DNA from: DYEP01 sp040755615
GTDB taxonomy: Bacteria > Bacillota > Sulfobacillia > DUSP01 > DYEP01
Direction of reading: 5' to 3'
DNA length: 64,000 bases
NCBI GenBank assembly: GCA_040755615.1
Contig: JBFMAL010000001.1
Coordinates: forward strand, 57,079-121,078
Shown: piece by piece, positions 43,917-54,270 of the stretch
Layout of the letters: every line of letters starts with the position of its first letter
Position numbering within the stretch: position 1 is the stretch's first letter
Notes under the pieces: model-generated
Seen by the model: the letters and a program-made list of their open reading frames with translations, nothing else
What the model was told of the DNA's origin: nothing
Database searches by the model: none
Position numbers and translations under genes: made by a program

Positions 43917-44080
43917 CGGAAGATGACCAGCGCGGAGATGGCAGTGCCGTTGCAGGCCGGGGCCAGGGAGGACGATTTCCCATCGGCTGGGGTTGAAAAG
44001 GGTGGCGTATGATCAAAAGCCTGTTCTTTCAAACATAAAGCCAGTACCTCACTTGGTTCCCTCGGCGATCATCCTGCAAT

Positions 44081-44440
44081 TTATCTCTCGCTCGTACCGG
44101 TCGTGCTGCCAGCCTTCTGGCGTGCACGGAACCTGCGCACCTTCATCAGGTTTCCACAGTACCTTTCCTCGCACCATCGGCGCGTGCGGTTGCCGCTTTC
44201 GTCGTAAAATACCCATCGGCACGCAGGATTCGCGCACATCTTCACCCGGGTGTAGTCGTTAAGCAGTAACCTGGCGAAAGATAACGCGATCTCCGCCATC
44301 ACCCAGCCCCAATTTCTGTAAGCAGGTAACATCTCGAGCTGATAGCACTGTTCCTCGACCACCAGGCGCGGTACCGCCTGCCGGAGGGCGAGAAACCGGT
44401 TCAGCTCGGCAATGTCGCGAACAGATTTGGTAGGACGCCG
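44081..44440 (-). pseudogene. CGNR zinc-finger protein, 5'-truncated remnant
   Basis: C-terminal part of a CGNR/ABATE-type regulator: CANPACRWVFYDESGNRTRRWCEERYCGN, the CGNR zinc finger. The frame continues upstream as SVRDIAELNRFLALRQAVP, consistent with the ABATE domain, but runs into a stop at about 44440 where a head-to-head ankyrin remnant begins. So the N-terminal half of the usual about 190 residues is lost. Internal GTG 44362 is not a credible start. Confidence 0.7.
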
Positions 44441-44755
44441 CTAATGTGTGTAGTATCCCATGGGCACCGGGACACTGTGAAGCTGCTGCTGGAAGTTGGT
44501 GCTGATATTAATGCGGTTGATATTGATGGGTGGACGCCATTAATGTTTGCAGTCAGGGATGGTACCTTAGACATAGTGCGGTTGTTAATTCAATCGGGGG
44601 CGAACACCGATATCACGGATCGTTTGGCAAAACGGCTTTAACATGTGCAGCCATGTACTTAAAAACCAGGTTGTTAAAGGAGCTGATTAATGCTGGAGCC
44701 AATATTGATATAGCCGATCATCGTGGAAGACAGCGTTACATTATGCGGTCTACCA
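44421..44755 (+). pseudogene. ankyrin-repeat gene remnant with two frameshifts
   Basis: About three and a half ankyrin repeats: GRTPLMCVVSHGHRDTVKLLL, WTPLMFAVRDGTLDIVRLLI, then KTALTCAAMYLKT. Frameshift near 44630 (a T missing at GATCGTTTGG) and another near 44735 (an A missing at GTGGAAGACA) break the frame; with both repaired, it reads DHRGKTALHYAVYHR. The gene has neither a start nor an end. It joins the CGNR remnant on the left and transposase sequence on the right. Confidence 0.75.
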
Positions 44756-45029
44756 CAGGAAGGACTTGAGGATCAGGGCGCACGTATTCATCTGCGTCCT
44801 GGCATACCTCTTAGAGAAGACCCTCGAGCACTGGATGAAGAAGAACGGGATCGCGAAGACATGGCCCGACGTCCTCTCGGAGCTCGAGACCTTAAGGTGG
44901 AGCTGGATCGAGATCGGAAAAAAGAGGATAGGCAGGCCAGACCGGCCGAAGCCGGAGCAGATCCCGAGCCTCGGAGCGCTCGGCATCGCGGGCGAGTTCG
45001 GGAGGATGGAGGTGAGCGACAGACCGTAG
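44750..45029 (+). pseudogene. IS1634-like transposase, C-terminal fragment
   Basis: The last about 90 residues of an IS1634-type transposase: RIRAHVFICVLAYLLEKTLEHW and a C-terminal tail ending in GRMEVSDRP. It resembles the RRVRAHVLICFLAYYLEKK segment in the larger minus-strand copy at 45.2-46.9 kb but is clearly a different element. The joint with the ankyrin remnant falls near 44750. Confidence 0.75.
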
Positions 45030-45162
45030 TGCAAAACCACCATACATGCCTGCTTCTACCTGGTGTTTTCCGAGGCTTGTGGAAGTTGCGATGGACGACT
45101 CCCAGGGAAATTCCCTCCGATCTGGCCCAACTTTGACACTTCCAGAAACATCCTCACTAACC

Positions 45163-46971
45163 GATCTTCACCCTCTCGAGGGAAGTAAAACGGGGCCGAA
45201 AAGGCCACAGTATCAGGCATGGAGGTGTTAGTCCCTCAAGATTTGCATAGACTACGGCGGTAGGCGTCCAGGCTATTCCACCATCCGATGTCCTCGAGCT
45301 GGCTCTTGATGCCTTTGCCGATATCCCCCAGCCACCACTGCCACTCCGTGCGGGAGTGTTCCCCGGCTTCCAGGCGGATCTGGACGAGTCGCAGCTTGTC
45401 CCAGTCCCTCAACAGGGGAGCGACCTCTCTCGGCTCCCCTTTCTTCCTGAGCTCGAGTTCAATCTTCTTCTCGAGGTAGTAGGCCAGAAAGCATATCAGT
45501 ACATGAGCCCTGACACGCCTTCGCTTGTAGTGGTAGATGGGCCGGATCTTCAGGTAGCTCTTGATGTTCCGAAAGCCCCTCTCTGCAAGTTGCAGTTGCA
45601 TGTAAGCCTCACGCACCTGTTCGGCGCTGCATTCCTCCGGAGAAAGGGATGTCTGAAGCAGGTACTTGCCCTCCAGGGACTCCCGTAACGCGACAGCCTC
45701 TTCGTCCACCTCGGCGGATAGGTTCAAAAGCGCCTTCTTCTCCGGGGAGTCCAAAGGCTCAAGGGCACTGATCTTCACCTTCCAAAGGTCCGCCACCTCC
45801 CCCTCGGAAAGAATGCCGTTCACCTTCTCCATACGACCCACCCATGAGTAGTACCTGCCCTTTCGGGCCGTGGTCGAAAGACGCTCAATCTCCTTGACTT
45901 CCTTCATCGCCTCAAGGCGCCTTCTTTCGGCACGTTCCTTTCGGAACTCCGAGAAACACCCCACGTACCTTACCCCGTCCTCCTGCCACTGTACCACCCC
46001 CACCCGGTCGAAGAGTTCCATCTGATCTGGAGACATACTCCTGAGCTTCAAACGCTGGTGGTGCCACTCCGGCTTCAGGATGTACTCAAATCCCGACTCA
46101 AGCACCTCAGCGATGTTCGCCTTCCCCCACAAATACCGCTCGGGTTATGCCAAACCGCTCCTTCAGGATCCGGACCTGTTCCGTCACGGTGGTCTTGTCT
46201 TGTGTGTTCCCAGGCCATACCTCCACCGCCAGGGGCACCCCTTCCGAATTGCACACGAGCCCTATCACCATCTGGCAACGGTCCCACCGCTTGTCCCTGC
46301 TGTAACCGTACTCCCCGTCCTCTGACTCGGTCCCCTTGATATCGTACAAAAGCAGCACCGGACCGTCCCCGCTCTTTTTGCGGATCGCCAGTGCTCGTGG
46401 AGCCTGTCCATCACGCGGTACAGTCCATCCTCATCAAGACGCTTGGGTGTCGCGAAGCTGCTCTTGAAGAGCCAGTTTACTGCCCGGGTCAAGGATCCGC
46501 TGAACGACCATGGCCAAAACCGACTCCCGCTCAGCCATGGTCAGGCAACCCAGCATATCATCCATGCCCTCTTGCTTCCACGCACGGTACACCGCCAGGA
46601 GCCCCGCACCCCTGAAAGTATCCCCCACCTCCAGATTCAAGCCGGGGCTCACCACGGCACGGCCCTGTTTCAGGGATTGATCAATCGCTTCAATGACGTG
46701 TGAGGGGAGTTTAGATATGTTCATGAGCAGCCTGTGCCTCGTCTGGCCGGTCTCGGGATCCCGGTAGGACTCGGCTCCTTCATTTTCGGGTTCCACGACC
46801 TTTTGACAAACATGGCACCACCCTCCAAATAGACCAGTACCCCCATTTACAACCTGTGTCAAGGCATTATAATCCAACCTTACTATAGCTATAGACCACC
46901 ACCTCAACAAAAAATCCCCCTCCCGCCCAGCAAAACCTCACTATTTACCTAGACGAGAGGGGGTGAAGATC
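45163..46971 (-). mobile_element. IS1634-like insertion sequence, degenerate
   Basis: 1.8-kb element bounded by inverted repeats: GATCTTCACCCTCTCG at 45163-45178, and CGAGAGGGGGTGAAGATC at 46954-46971 (reverse complement GATCTTCACCCCCTCTCG, one two-base indel). One transposase pseudogene lies inside. No target duplication could be recognised. Confidence 0.7.
45236..46910 (-). pseudogene. IS1634-like transposase broken by frameshifts
   Basis: The protein must be assembled from four overlapping frames: 46910-46434 (N-terminus with WCHVCQKVV), 46492-46265 (LDEDGLYRVMDRLHEHW), 46358-46107 (LLLYDIKGTESEDGEYGYSRDKR, QMVIGLVCNSEGVPLAVEVWPGNTQDKTT, catalytic region) and 46132-45236 (FEYILKPEWHHQRLKL through RIRPIYHYKRRRVRAHVLIC). 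At least three frameshifts, so inactive. Confidence 0.8.
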
Positions 46972-47141
46972 CGTTAAGATTGTTAAGATTAATGAAGATT
47001 TGGGTCCGGGCAAGACAATTGTTACCTTGGAGCTCAAATGGTGGGGAAAGGTACCTCTCTTGTAGGTTCTCAAGAAAAAACAGGCCTGGAAAGACGAAAA
47101 GTGGCAGGAGATAGGCTCCCTGAGGAAAAAGCGAAATGCAG

Positions 47142-47590
47142 CTACCTACAGGTTTCGGTCCTACGAAGAAGTACTTGACGGTAAGACATGCCGCTTTGTT
47201 GTAGTACAATCAGGGCCGCGTGATTCCCGGTGAGTAGCTTAAGCTCTTGGATTAAGGGGCTGTCAACCTGGAGGCGGCGAAGACGATTATGCTTTTTTAG
47301 ACCATAACGGGCAAGACGGCAGCATCGATCGCGTCGGTTTTGGCACGGGCCTGTCTGCGTGCCGGTCAATGGTCTTTGGGTTGACCGGGTGGACGACGAG
47401 CCAGACTCCAGCAAGTGATGAACCAGGTGGCCAAGGCGGGTCTCAATGGTGCAGGCAATTTCAGAGGGTTCGGCGATACCACGGAGAGTCCCGGAGAGTG
47501 GGCGCAACCCAGCGCCCGAGTGGTCAACCTGGAACTGACATATCAGATCTCCGGTGGGGCAAAGCAACATTACATCATCGATAACCGTTA
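47142..47590 (-). pseudogene. IS110-like transposase remnant
   Basis: Minus-strand pieces resembling the N-terminal half of IS110 transposases: CTIETRLGHLVHHLLESG, then after a frame change RLRRLQVDSPLIQELKLLTGNHAALI. No intact reading frame and no C-terminal serine domain. Ends not identified. Confidence 0.6.
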
Positions 47591-47599
47591 TCTGGTCTC

Positions 47600-48330
47600 C
47601 CGTGACCCCAAGCCGTACATAGACTATTCCAAATCTGGACGCTTATTCTTGTTGAATCCGAAGGTGATCCAACAACGGGTCATCTTCATCATTGCCCTTG
47701 AAGGCGCCTTGTACTGAGATGGACGGGTAGCTGCATGCAAAATATCGATAGCACCTCTTCACGGCAGGCTGCCTTAAGTAACCACCGCGCTATAAACCTT
47801 GCTTTATCCAAAGCCTGGACCATGGCGTCATCTGTAAGGCCCTTGTGGCTAATCCCGGGGCCAAACACCTTGGGAACATTAACAAGAAACTCTCAAACAT
47901 GTAGTTGCAGCCAATTAAGACCCACAGGGCGAGTGCCCGGGCACAGAGCACAAGCTGGGAGCCTCTGACCCGGTTATTCTTGTCCCATTGGAAGGTTAAC
48001 TGAGTTGCGGTGGCTGCCGCAGTCCGGCAAGCAATAACATGAGCCAATGCTACCAAAGAAATACAAAGGGAAGTTGGTAAAGAGCGTAGGAGGTTGCGAC
48101 TGGAACCAAACATGCTGGTGAAAGAACGGAGGAAACTAATAAGGGGTGTAGAAGTAGCTAGGGTGAAACCGGTTATACTCAACGCGTTTGCATGCTATAC
48201 AACATCAAAGCTTGAACACCGAGTGTGTAATTCAATGAGATGAGTGTACAGTGGCACAGACCTACCAATCCTGGGACAATGGATGTAGACAAAGGAGACA
48301 TTCAGGAAAATTGTGCAGGAGAGGGTAGTA
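47600..48330 (+). other. region without recognisable gene
   Basis: About 730 bases between the IS110 remnant and the sigma-54 regulator. Short open frames on both strands have no family features. A plus-strand segment ALVANPGAKHLGNINKKLSNM followed by stops may be another decayed coding sequence. No promoter with both boxes was found for the regulator. Confidence 0.4.
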
Positions 48331-50385
48331 GTGCAAGATGTCCAAAGAGTAACCATAGTATGTCAAAGCGCACTGACTAAGCAGGTCTTTTTATCTCAGC
48401 TAAGAGAATTCTTCGGCAATTCACTGCGTGTTCAGACTGCCTGTTTGGAAGATAATGAATTGCCTTGCTTCAACGGGGGAGTTATCTTACTCTCTCAGGC
48501 ATCACTCATGTCAAAGTTAGCTATCCCTGAAGCGAAAGTAATTATTGCTCGACGGTCCCTTGACATGGGCCGAATTGCTGAAGTAGTATCCCTGCCACGA
48601 GGCAACGCATTGGTGGTCAGTAACATGAAAGACTCTGCAGAAGAGACTGTTGAACTCCTCCTCGGAGCGGGCATAGACCATCTAAACCTTATACCATATT
48701 ACCCAGGCGCACCGTCTCCCTCTCCAGACATCAAAATAGCCATTACCCCAGGGATTACGGATCTCGTTCCTCCAGGCCTGCGAATTGTTGACATTGGTAT
48801 CAGGCCTCTTGACATTTCTACTCTTGTTGAGATAGGGGTACGACTCGGGTTGGGTATTGATAGGGCAAACGTGCTGGGAGCCAGATATAGTGAAAGAATG
48901 GTAAAGTTGATCAGCAAGCAGACTAATCTATTGACACAGCTTAACTCACTCACGAATTACTTGATGGCAATACTCAATTCAGTGAACGATGGAGTGATAG
49001 CCGTTGATGATCAACTTCGGATAATCTTCATGAACTCAGTGGCAAGCGAGATCACGCAAGCGAAAGCGTCACAGGGGGAGCGGTTGGGTCAAGCCCGGTT
49101 GTCTATTGAGATTGAAAGAGTTCTACAAAGCGGGAAAGCAGATGTAAACCGTTTGATGCAGTTGAACAACCGACAGGTTCTTTTAACTGCAACCCCAGTT
49201 TTTACTGAGAATAAGATTGCTGCAGTGGTAGTAATTTTAAAAGAGGTTACCGAACTCCATCGAGCTTCACGCGATCTTTCGCTACAGCTGAGGGGTAAGC
49301 CCTACAAGGCCAAATATAGCATTAACGACATTATTGGAAATTCAGCGGATGTTCAGCGGCTAAGAAATATCATATGCAAGATTGCTCCTACAGATTTAAC
49401 AGTACTTATACTGGGAGAACATGGGACTGGAAAGGAATTGGTCGCACATGCACTCCACAATCTGTCAAGAAGGAGAGAACAGCCATTTATTCCTGCTAAT
49501 CTTGCTGCTCTGCCGGACACCTTAATTGAAAGCGAACTTTTTGGATACGAGGAAGGGGCTTTCACTGGCGCACGAAAAGGTGGCAAGCCGGGTCTATTCG
49601 AACAGGCTCACCTTGGTACCATCTTCCTTGACGAGATTGGTGATCTCCCCTTAAACACCCAAGTTAAGCTGCTAAGGGTTCTTGAAGAAAAGGAGGTAAT
49701 GCGGATAGGTGGGACTAACATAATCCCCGTCGATGTGCGCATTGTGGCAGCTACTAACAAGGATCTCCTGGGGAGCGTCAGACAAGGGTTATTCCGCCCT
49801 GACTTATATTACCGATTATGTGAGTCCCGTCTGATAGTTCCGCCGCTTCGAAATCGTAAGGAAGATATCCCTTTGCTGGCTGAACACATCCTACGAGGGT
49901 TCAGGCCCGATTGCTTACCAATATCAGAGCGACTAATCCGTCGTCTCTTAGACTATGATTGGCCGGGAAATGTCCGCCAGCTTGAGGGAGTTATCCGTTA
50001 CATATGTAACATTGCTGAGGGCGGTGAAGAAGAGATGTGTTATCTCGTTGATGAGATATTAGAAAGCCAGACGGAAAGTAAAGAAAAGGAAGAAGAGTGG
50101 TTTTCATTACTCAGAACACTCGAGGCTAGTGGTGATTCACTTGAATTTGCTGCCATACTCCAGGAACTATTGGCTGCCAAGGAACAAGGGATACGCCTTG
50201 GCAGGGACAGTCTAGCGAAAAGATGTAGAAAGCGGGGCTTGAGAATTACAGCCAACCAGGTCCGTGTGCGCCTTGAAGGTTTGAGTGCCGGGGGGTGTGT
50301 AGTCGTTGGTTTAGGACGTCAGGCAACGCGCATCACTAGACGCGGTGAAGCATTCCTGCGATGGCTAAGACAGAACCACGATTAG
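48331..50385 (+). CDS. sigma-54-dependent transcriptional activator
   Basis: About 684 residues. The N-terminal 200 residues resemble the PrpR/XylR-type sensory region only loosely. A PAS-like domain at about 205-310 (LMAILNSVNDGVIAVDDQLRIIFMN) is followed by an AAA+ domain: Walker A LGEHGTGKELVA, the sigma-54-contacting GAFTGA, and LGTIFLDEIGDLPLNTQVKLLR. The C-terminus lacks the usual Fis helix-turn-helix and ends in a winged-helix-like domain (SLAKRCRKRGLRITANQVRVRL). GTG 48331 has AGGAG nine bases upstream. Its TAG stop is part of an IS target site. Likely controls the 56-63 kb operon. Confidence 0.85.
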   Translation: MQDVQRVTIVCQSALTKQVFLSQLREFFGNSLRVQTACLEDNELPCFNGGVILLSQASLMSKLAIPEAKVIIARRSLDMGRIAEVVSLPRGNALVVSNMKDSAEETVELLLGAGIDHLNLIPYYPGAPSPSPDIKIAITPGITDLVPPGLRIVDIGIRPLDISTLVEIGVRLGLGIDRANVLGARYSERMVKLISKQTNLLTQLNSLTNYLMAILNSVNDGVIAVDDQLRIIFMNSVASEITQAKASQGERLGQARLSIEIERVLQSGKADVNRLMQLNNRQVLLTATPVFTENKIAAVVVILKEVTELHRASRDLSLQLRGKPYKAKYSINDIIGNSADVQRLRNIICKIAPTDLTVLILGEHGTGKELVAHALHNLSRRREQPFIPANLAALPDTLIESELFGYEEGAFTGARKGGKPGLFEQAHLGTIFLDEIGDLPLNTQVKLLRVLEEKEVMRIGGTNIIPVDVRIVAATNKDLLGSVRQGLFRPDLYYRLCESRLIVPPLRNRKEDIPLLAEHILRGFRPDCLPISERLIRRLLDYDWPGNVRQLEGVIRYICNIAEGGEEEMCYLVDEILESQTESKEKEEEWFSLLRTLEASGDSLEFAAILQELLAAKEQGIRLGRDSLAKRCRKRGLRITANQVRVRLEGLSAGGCVVVGLGRQATRITRRGEAFLRWLRQNHD

Positions 50386-51757
50386 TACTACAGCGTAAAT
50401 TTTTTAACTGCGTAAGTTAAGAAAGACTCTGAACAACCACAATAACCTGGTACAATATCCTATAGGGGTTCGGGGACGCAAGTAAACTGATGGCAATCCA
50501 AGAGGCAGAGATGAACAATGACTTTTCGCTGGATACACGACCGCTGGTCGGGAAACTCAAAGACCTCCGGCTGTTAGATATCCGGTTGGTCAACAAGACC
50601 TCGTGGGAACCGGTATGGGGTTTCTTGGCCCGGCGTTACCATTACCTGGGGTATGATAAGATGTTTGGTCCCCGGATCAAGTACCTGGTTTTCCACAAAG
50701 AGCGGCCGATCGCGGCCTTGAGTTTCAACCGAGCGGCGCTCACCGTCGGTGTGCGGGACGCGTTTTTGGGTTGGAAACCCACGCAGAAGCAAAAGCTCTT
50801 GCCACAGGTGGTCAACAACAACCGCTTTCTCATTTTACCCTGGGTGCGGGTGAGAAACCTGGCCTCCCACTTGCTGGCTTGTGCCGTAAGACTGCTGATG
50901 CGGGACTGGCCCGCCCGGCTCCGAACCCTTCGCGATCTCTTCGGGACACTTCCCCGCCAAATGGATCGGCTGCGACGCCGCATTTGGCTGATAGAGAGTT
51001 TCTCGAATCGCTGCCGAAAAGCTACTATTACTTTGCCGATGTACGCTACAATCAACTTATTTTTCCTACCATGCCGAAGATGGAAGTGCCCACCTCTAAA
51101 TCCACCGGCAGGAGATACAAGCACGCTAGAGCCTCTGTTCCACCGGTAAAGGTGGTGGATTACGTGACAGATGAAAGCGTTCCCTGGCAGCGCATCATCC
51201 TGGCGGAAGGCGCTAAAGGTCCGATCATTGCCGATGTTAAATGCGTACGCTGTGTTTATTGTTACAGTTCTACTAAGTACGGGAACTACGTCGTCCCCAA
51301 AGAACCGGTATGGCTCTATATTCGCCGTTACGCCAACGGCAAGATTAAATATTCGCTCAGTAACGCCCCGGAGGATACGCCGAGGGGAGTGCTGGATCGC
51401 GTGGCTACCATGCGTTGGCCGATTGAACAGTGCTTTGAAGAGTGCAAAAGCCAACTTGGTATGGGTCATTACGAAACCCGCTCTTACCTGGCTTGGTACA
51501 GGCATATGTTATTCGTCATGATAGCGCACCTTTTTACCTTGTTACCGTTTTAAAAAAACCACAACGTTGACCATGTCGATGGTCAAACGCTTGGTTGCAG
51601 CGTCTTTGGCGTATGATAAACGATTGCATCACAGAAAGGTATTCGATGAGATTTTGTATCATCTCAAACGGAATATGATAGCATACCTTTCTCATCGGAA
51701 AAGGGCACTGCAAAGGCTTGCTTTAGGTGAGTTATGACGCTATCTTTCGCTGTAGTA
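50386..51757 (+). mobile_element. IS701-like insertion sequence
   Basis: Left end TACTACAGCG at 50386, right end CGCTGTAGTA at 51748-51757. It is flanked on both sides by TTAG (50382-50385 and 51758-51761), a duplication matching the four-base YTAR target of IS701 elements. It contains a DUF4338 segment and a DDE segment in different frames. Confidence 0.7.
50490..51553 (+). pseudogene. DUF4338 plus IS701-like transposase, frameshifted
   Basis: From 50490: about 140 residues of DUF4338 type (RYHYLGYDKMFGPRIKYLVF, NNNRFLILPWVRVRNLASHLLA). Then the coding continues in another frame: REFLESLPKSYYYFADVRYN, then TMRWPIEQCFEECKSQLGMGHYETR, the conserved C-terminal region of IS701 transposases. The switch is near 50960, where some residues seem lost. 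DUF4338 occurs in the Druantia protein DruA but also in transposase-linked proteins; here the latter is clear. Confidence 0.75.
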
Positions 51758-53364
51758 TTAGATTCTGGTGAAAAAGTCAGCCACAAGGATCCTTAAAACC
51801 GCAGGTAAATCAAGGGATTCCCGTCTCCGTGGCGAATTGTTTATGTGAGAATAAAACAAAATGCCAGGAGGGAATCCCTATGATGGTTATGGTTCAACAT
51901 GAAGACGTTCCTGCGGAGGTGAAGAATAATACTGTGCCTCCGCCAGGAAGATGGCCAACAGATATCTTATTAGAGCAGTTGTCCGCAAGAGGTACTTGAA
52001 ATGCCGGAGGATTTGGCCAAACTGGACGCCTGGTTGGACGATGAACGCTTCTTTGAACCATTTCGAGACAAACCACCAGCGGTTGGGGAGGCCTTCCGTA
52101 CCAGCGGAAACCTACTTGCGCATAACGGCACTCAAGCACCAGTACAGACTCAGCGACCGGCAGGTCTGTGCTTTGGTCATGGACCGGATCAGCTGGCGCC
52201 GGTTCTGTCGCATTCCCTGGAATATGTCAGTGCCACATGCCTCAAGTCTGACCAAGATCCGGAAGCGGCTGGATGCAGACGGAAGCGATCACATGGCCGC
52301 GCTGAACGCCCACCTGGTCAGGAAGGCACAGGAAGATAATCTCTTGAAAAGACGTAACAAAGTGCGAGTGGACACCACTGTGGTCGAAGCCAACATCCAC
52401 TATCCCACCGATTCCGGTTTGATTGCGGACACGGTACGGGTAGTGACACGTCTGGTGAAACAGGCCAAGGCCGTTCTTAGTGATGCTGGGACCGCCATCA
52501 GTGACCACACGCACAGTATCAAGAAACGGGTACTTCAGATCGCCAAGGTACTGAAGCGGCGCATGCGACGGATCACCGGAGAAATGGCCGACATTGCTGA
52601 AAAGACCTTGCAGGCTGCCCGAAGAGTAGTAGAACAGCTGCACCAGAACACCAGGCAACTTGCTGAAACTGCCCTGGAGGAAAAACGGCGCCTGGTCAGT
52701 CGATTGGAGAAGACTCTGGACCTGGGGGAACAGATCATCAGCCAAGCCCGTCGGGTAAACGCTGGCCAGTTAAATATTTCGGAACGTAAGGTGAGCCTTT
52801 TTGACCCGGATGCCCGGCCCATTCGGCGTGGCAAAGTACACCGAGAAACTGAGTTCGGCTACAAAGTGCGCCTGACCGAAAGCGCGGAACGCTTGGTGAC
52901 CGGGTATGACGTTATGGTGGGTGACCCTCCAGACCACGAATTGCTTATCCCAGGAATTGAGGAGCACGTCAACCGGACCGGCCAAGTGCCGGAAGGTATC
53001 GCTACCGACCGCGGCTTTTGGAGTTCAGGAAACGAAAGCGCCCTAAAGGACCTGGGTGTACGCAAAGTCAGCCTGCCTTACAAAGGCAAACGCAGTCAGA
53101 GCCGAACCGAATACGAACGCCAATCCTGGTTTCGGCGATTGCAACACTGGCGAGCCGGTCAGGAAGGAACGATCAGCGAGCTGAAAAGGCGATATGGACT
53201 CAACCGGACGCTGTACCGGGGACTGGCCGGTTGTCGTTGTTGGATAGGCGGGGCCATTGGCCAAATTGATCTAAAGCCAGGCAGCAACGTCAAACCATGA
53301 TCAAATTGTCAAGGGTCAATTGCCGAGGAGTAGTCGGCAAACTGCTTTTTTCAGCAGAATCTAA
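51758..53364 (+). mobile_element. ISNCY-like insertion sequence
   Basis: Inverted ends TTAGATTCTGGTGAAAAA (51758-) and, in reverse complement, TTAGATTCTGCTGAAAAA (ending 53364): ten perfect matches, then one mismatch, then seven more. One transposase pseudogene inside. No direct target repeat is evident. It abuts the right end of the IS701-like element exactly. Confidence 0.65.
51880..53300 (+). pseudogene. ISNCY-like transposase with frameshifts
   Basis: Starts at ATG 51880 with CAGGAGGG upstream. The frame breaks at about 51998 (continues as MPEDLAKLDAWLDDERFFEPFRDK in the frame of 52001) and again near 52070 (RLGRPSVPAETYLRITALKHQYRLSD). The remaining frame to 53300 is long: KVRVDTTVVEANIHYPTDSGLI holds the first catalytic aspartate, ATDRGFWSSGNE the second, and GTISELKRRYGLNRTLYRG the glutamate region. 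Disabled in the N-terminal part only. Confidence 0.75.
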
Positions 53365-53373
53365 CTAATCAAC

Positions 53374-53386
53374 TTACGCTGTAGTA
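53374..53386 (+). repeat. solitary IS701-type right end
   Basis: TTACGCTGTAGTA, the exact reverse complement of the IS701-like left end at 50386-50398 (13 of 13), followed by TTAG. It matches the left end better than the nearer right end at 51748. Could close a larger unit spanning 50386-53386. Confidence 0.65.
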
Positions 53387-53547
53387 TTAGTTATTTCCAC
53401 AGTTATCCCTGCAATGAGATCTCACTTACCATTTTGCCAGACCGCTCAATCAATTGTAACTGGCTTATTTGGTAACCAATTACTCCCGATTATTCCCCAT
53501 TAAGCGACTTCCCTGCTGAAGAAGACCTCGTTAGTCTGCTTATGCCT

Positions 53548-53563
53548 TTGGTATGGAATTTGC
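53548..53563 (+). promoter_or_regulatory. sigma-54-type promoter
   Basis: TGGTATGGAATTTGCA fits the -24/-12 consensus (TGGCAC-N5-TTGCW): GG and GC are 12 bases apart, with two mismatches in the -24 element. It lies 3.2 kb after the sigma-54 activator gene if IS elements are counted, but only about 160 bases if they are removed. Points toward the SDR operon. Confidence 0.65.
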
Positions 53564-53574
53564 AGTACCTAATA

Positions 53575-53600
53575 CTTGTCAGGTATGTCCTATACTGACA
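53575..53600 (+). repeat. inverted repeat after the sigma-54 promoter
   Basis: TTGTCAG (53575-53581) and CTGACAA (53594-53600), seven bases each, just after the expected transcription start. Possibly a hairpin in the leader or a protein-binding site. Confidence 0.4.
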
Positions 53601-53653
53601 AACCATGTTGAAATAATTGTAACACCATAACTATTAGCGCAATGCAGACTTAT

Positions 53654-54110
53654 GAGCACTCTCGGAAACACCTGGGAACTTCCTGGGACGATGTAGGAAT
53701 ACGCGAATGATTGATTAAGAGGACCCTTGCCCTGCAGGTCATCAGGGGCTGCATCTGAGGATTTGGTATACACGGTTCTGCCGTATTTCGAGGTTGAACA
53801 GGGCACTCGGCAGGCGACCTAGCTTATGAGGTGTTTTGAACAAGCGGGCATTGGACAGCGCCACTTGAGGCGGCTCGGGTCCTTTTTAAATCCGCCATAG
53901 ACCATGAGGTAACCCGCGGAGTAACGGGGGGACGTACTCGTTTAATCGAAAGAGACCTTGTGTTGAACGGTGTTTCTGTCGTTCAGCTCTATGAAGGGTT
54001 CTATGTTCCACTTCCAGCGCAGGCGGTAGAAGTCATCGGCATCGTGAGCCGAGTCCCAGACGGCCTTGGCGATATGTATAAAGGTACGACGACGGCCTAA
54101 AGGTTGGTAT
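53654..54110 (-). pseudogene. DDE transposase, 3' fragment (first copy)
   Basis: Homologous base by base to 54680-55025 in the next element. Legible coding piece: KAVWDSAHDADDFYRLRWKW and NIEPFIELNDRN, the C-terminal part of the same transposase type. It is followed on the left by GAGCACTCTCGGAAACAC, which recurs at 54223. Only the 3' end of the element remains. Confidence 0.7.
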
Positions 54111-54222
54111 CTTAAGGCAGGCAGGTTGCCAAAACCGGGGCGAACGTGGGAGAGAAATTTCGCCGCTCCTTTTGCAAAGCCCCAAGTATCAGTACTTCGG
54201 ACTTTCTGAGAGGACACTTGCT

Positions 54223-54270
54223 GAGTGCTCTCGGAAACACGCAGAAACTCCCTGGGAAGACGTAGGAATA
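54223..54270 (-). repeat. repeat shared by the two transposase copies
   Basis: GAGTGCTCTCGGAAACAC and the following bases to CGTAGGAATA match 53654-53702 with few changes. It sits downstream of the transposase coding sequence in both copies, so it is probably part of the element's 3' non-coding end. Confidence 0.6.

Noticed and set aside
47790..48182. 130-codon minus-strand open frame
   Set aside because: No family features; sits in decayed sequence with no promoter or ribosome binding site.
50490..51149. DUF4338 read as a Druantia DruA defence gene
   Set aside because: The segment is short, sits between IS701-type ends and runs into a DDE transposase; no other Druantia gene is present.
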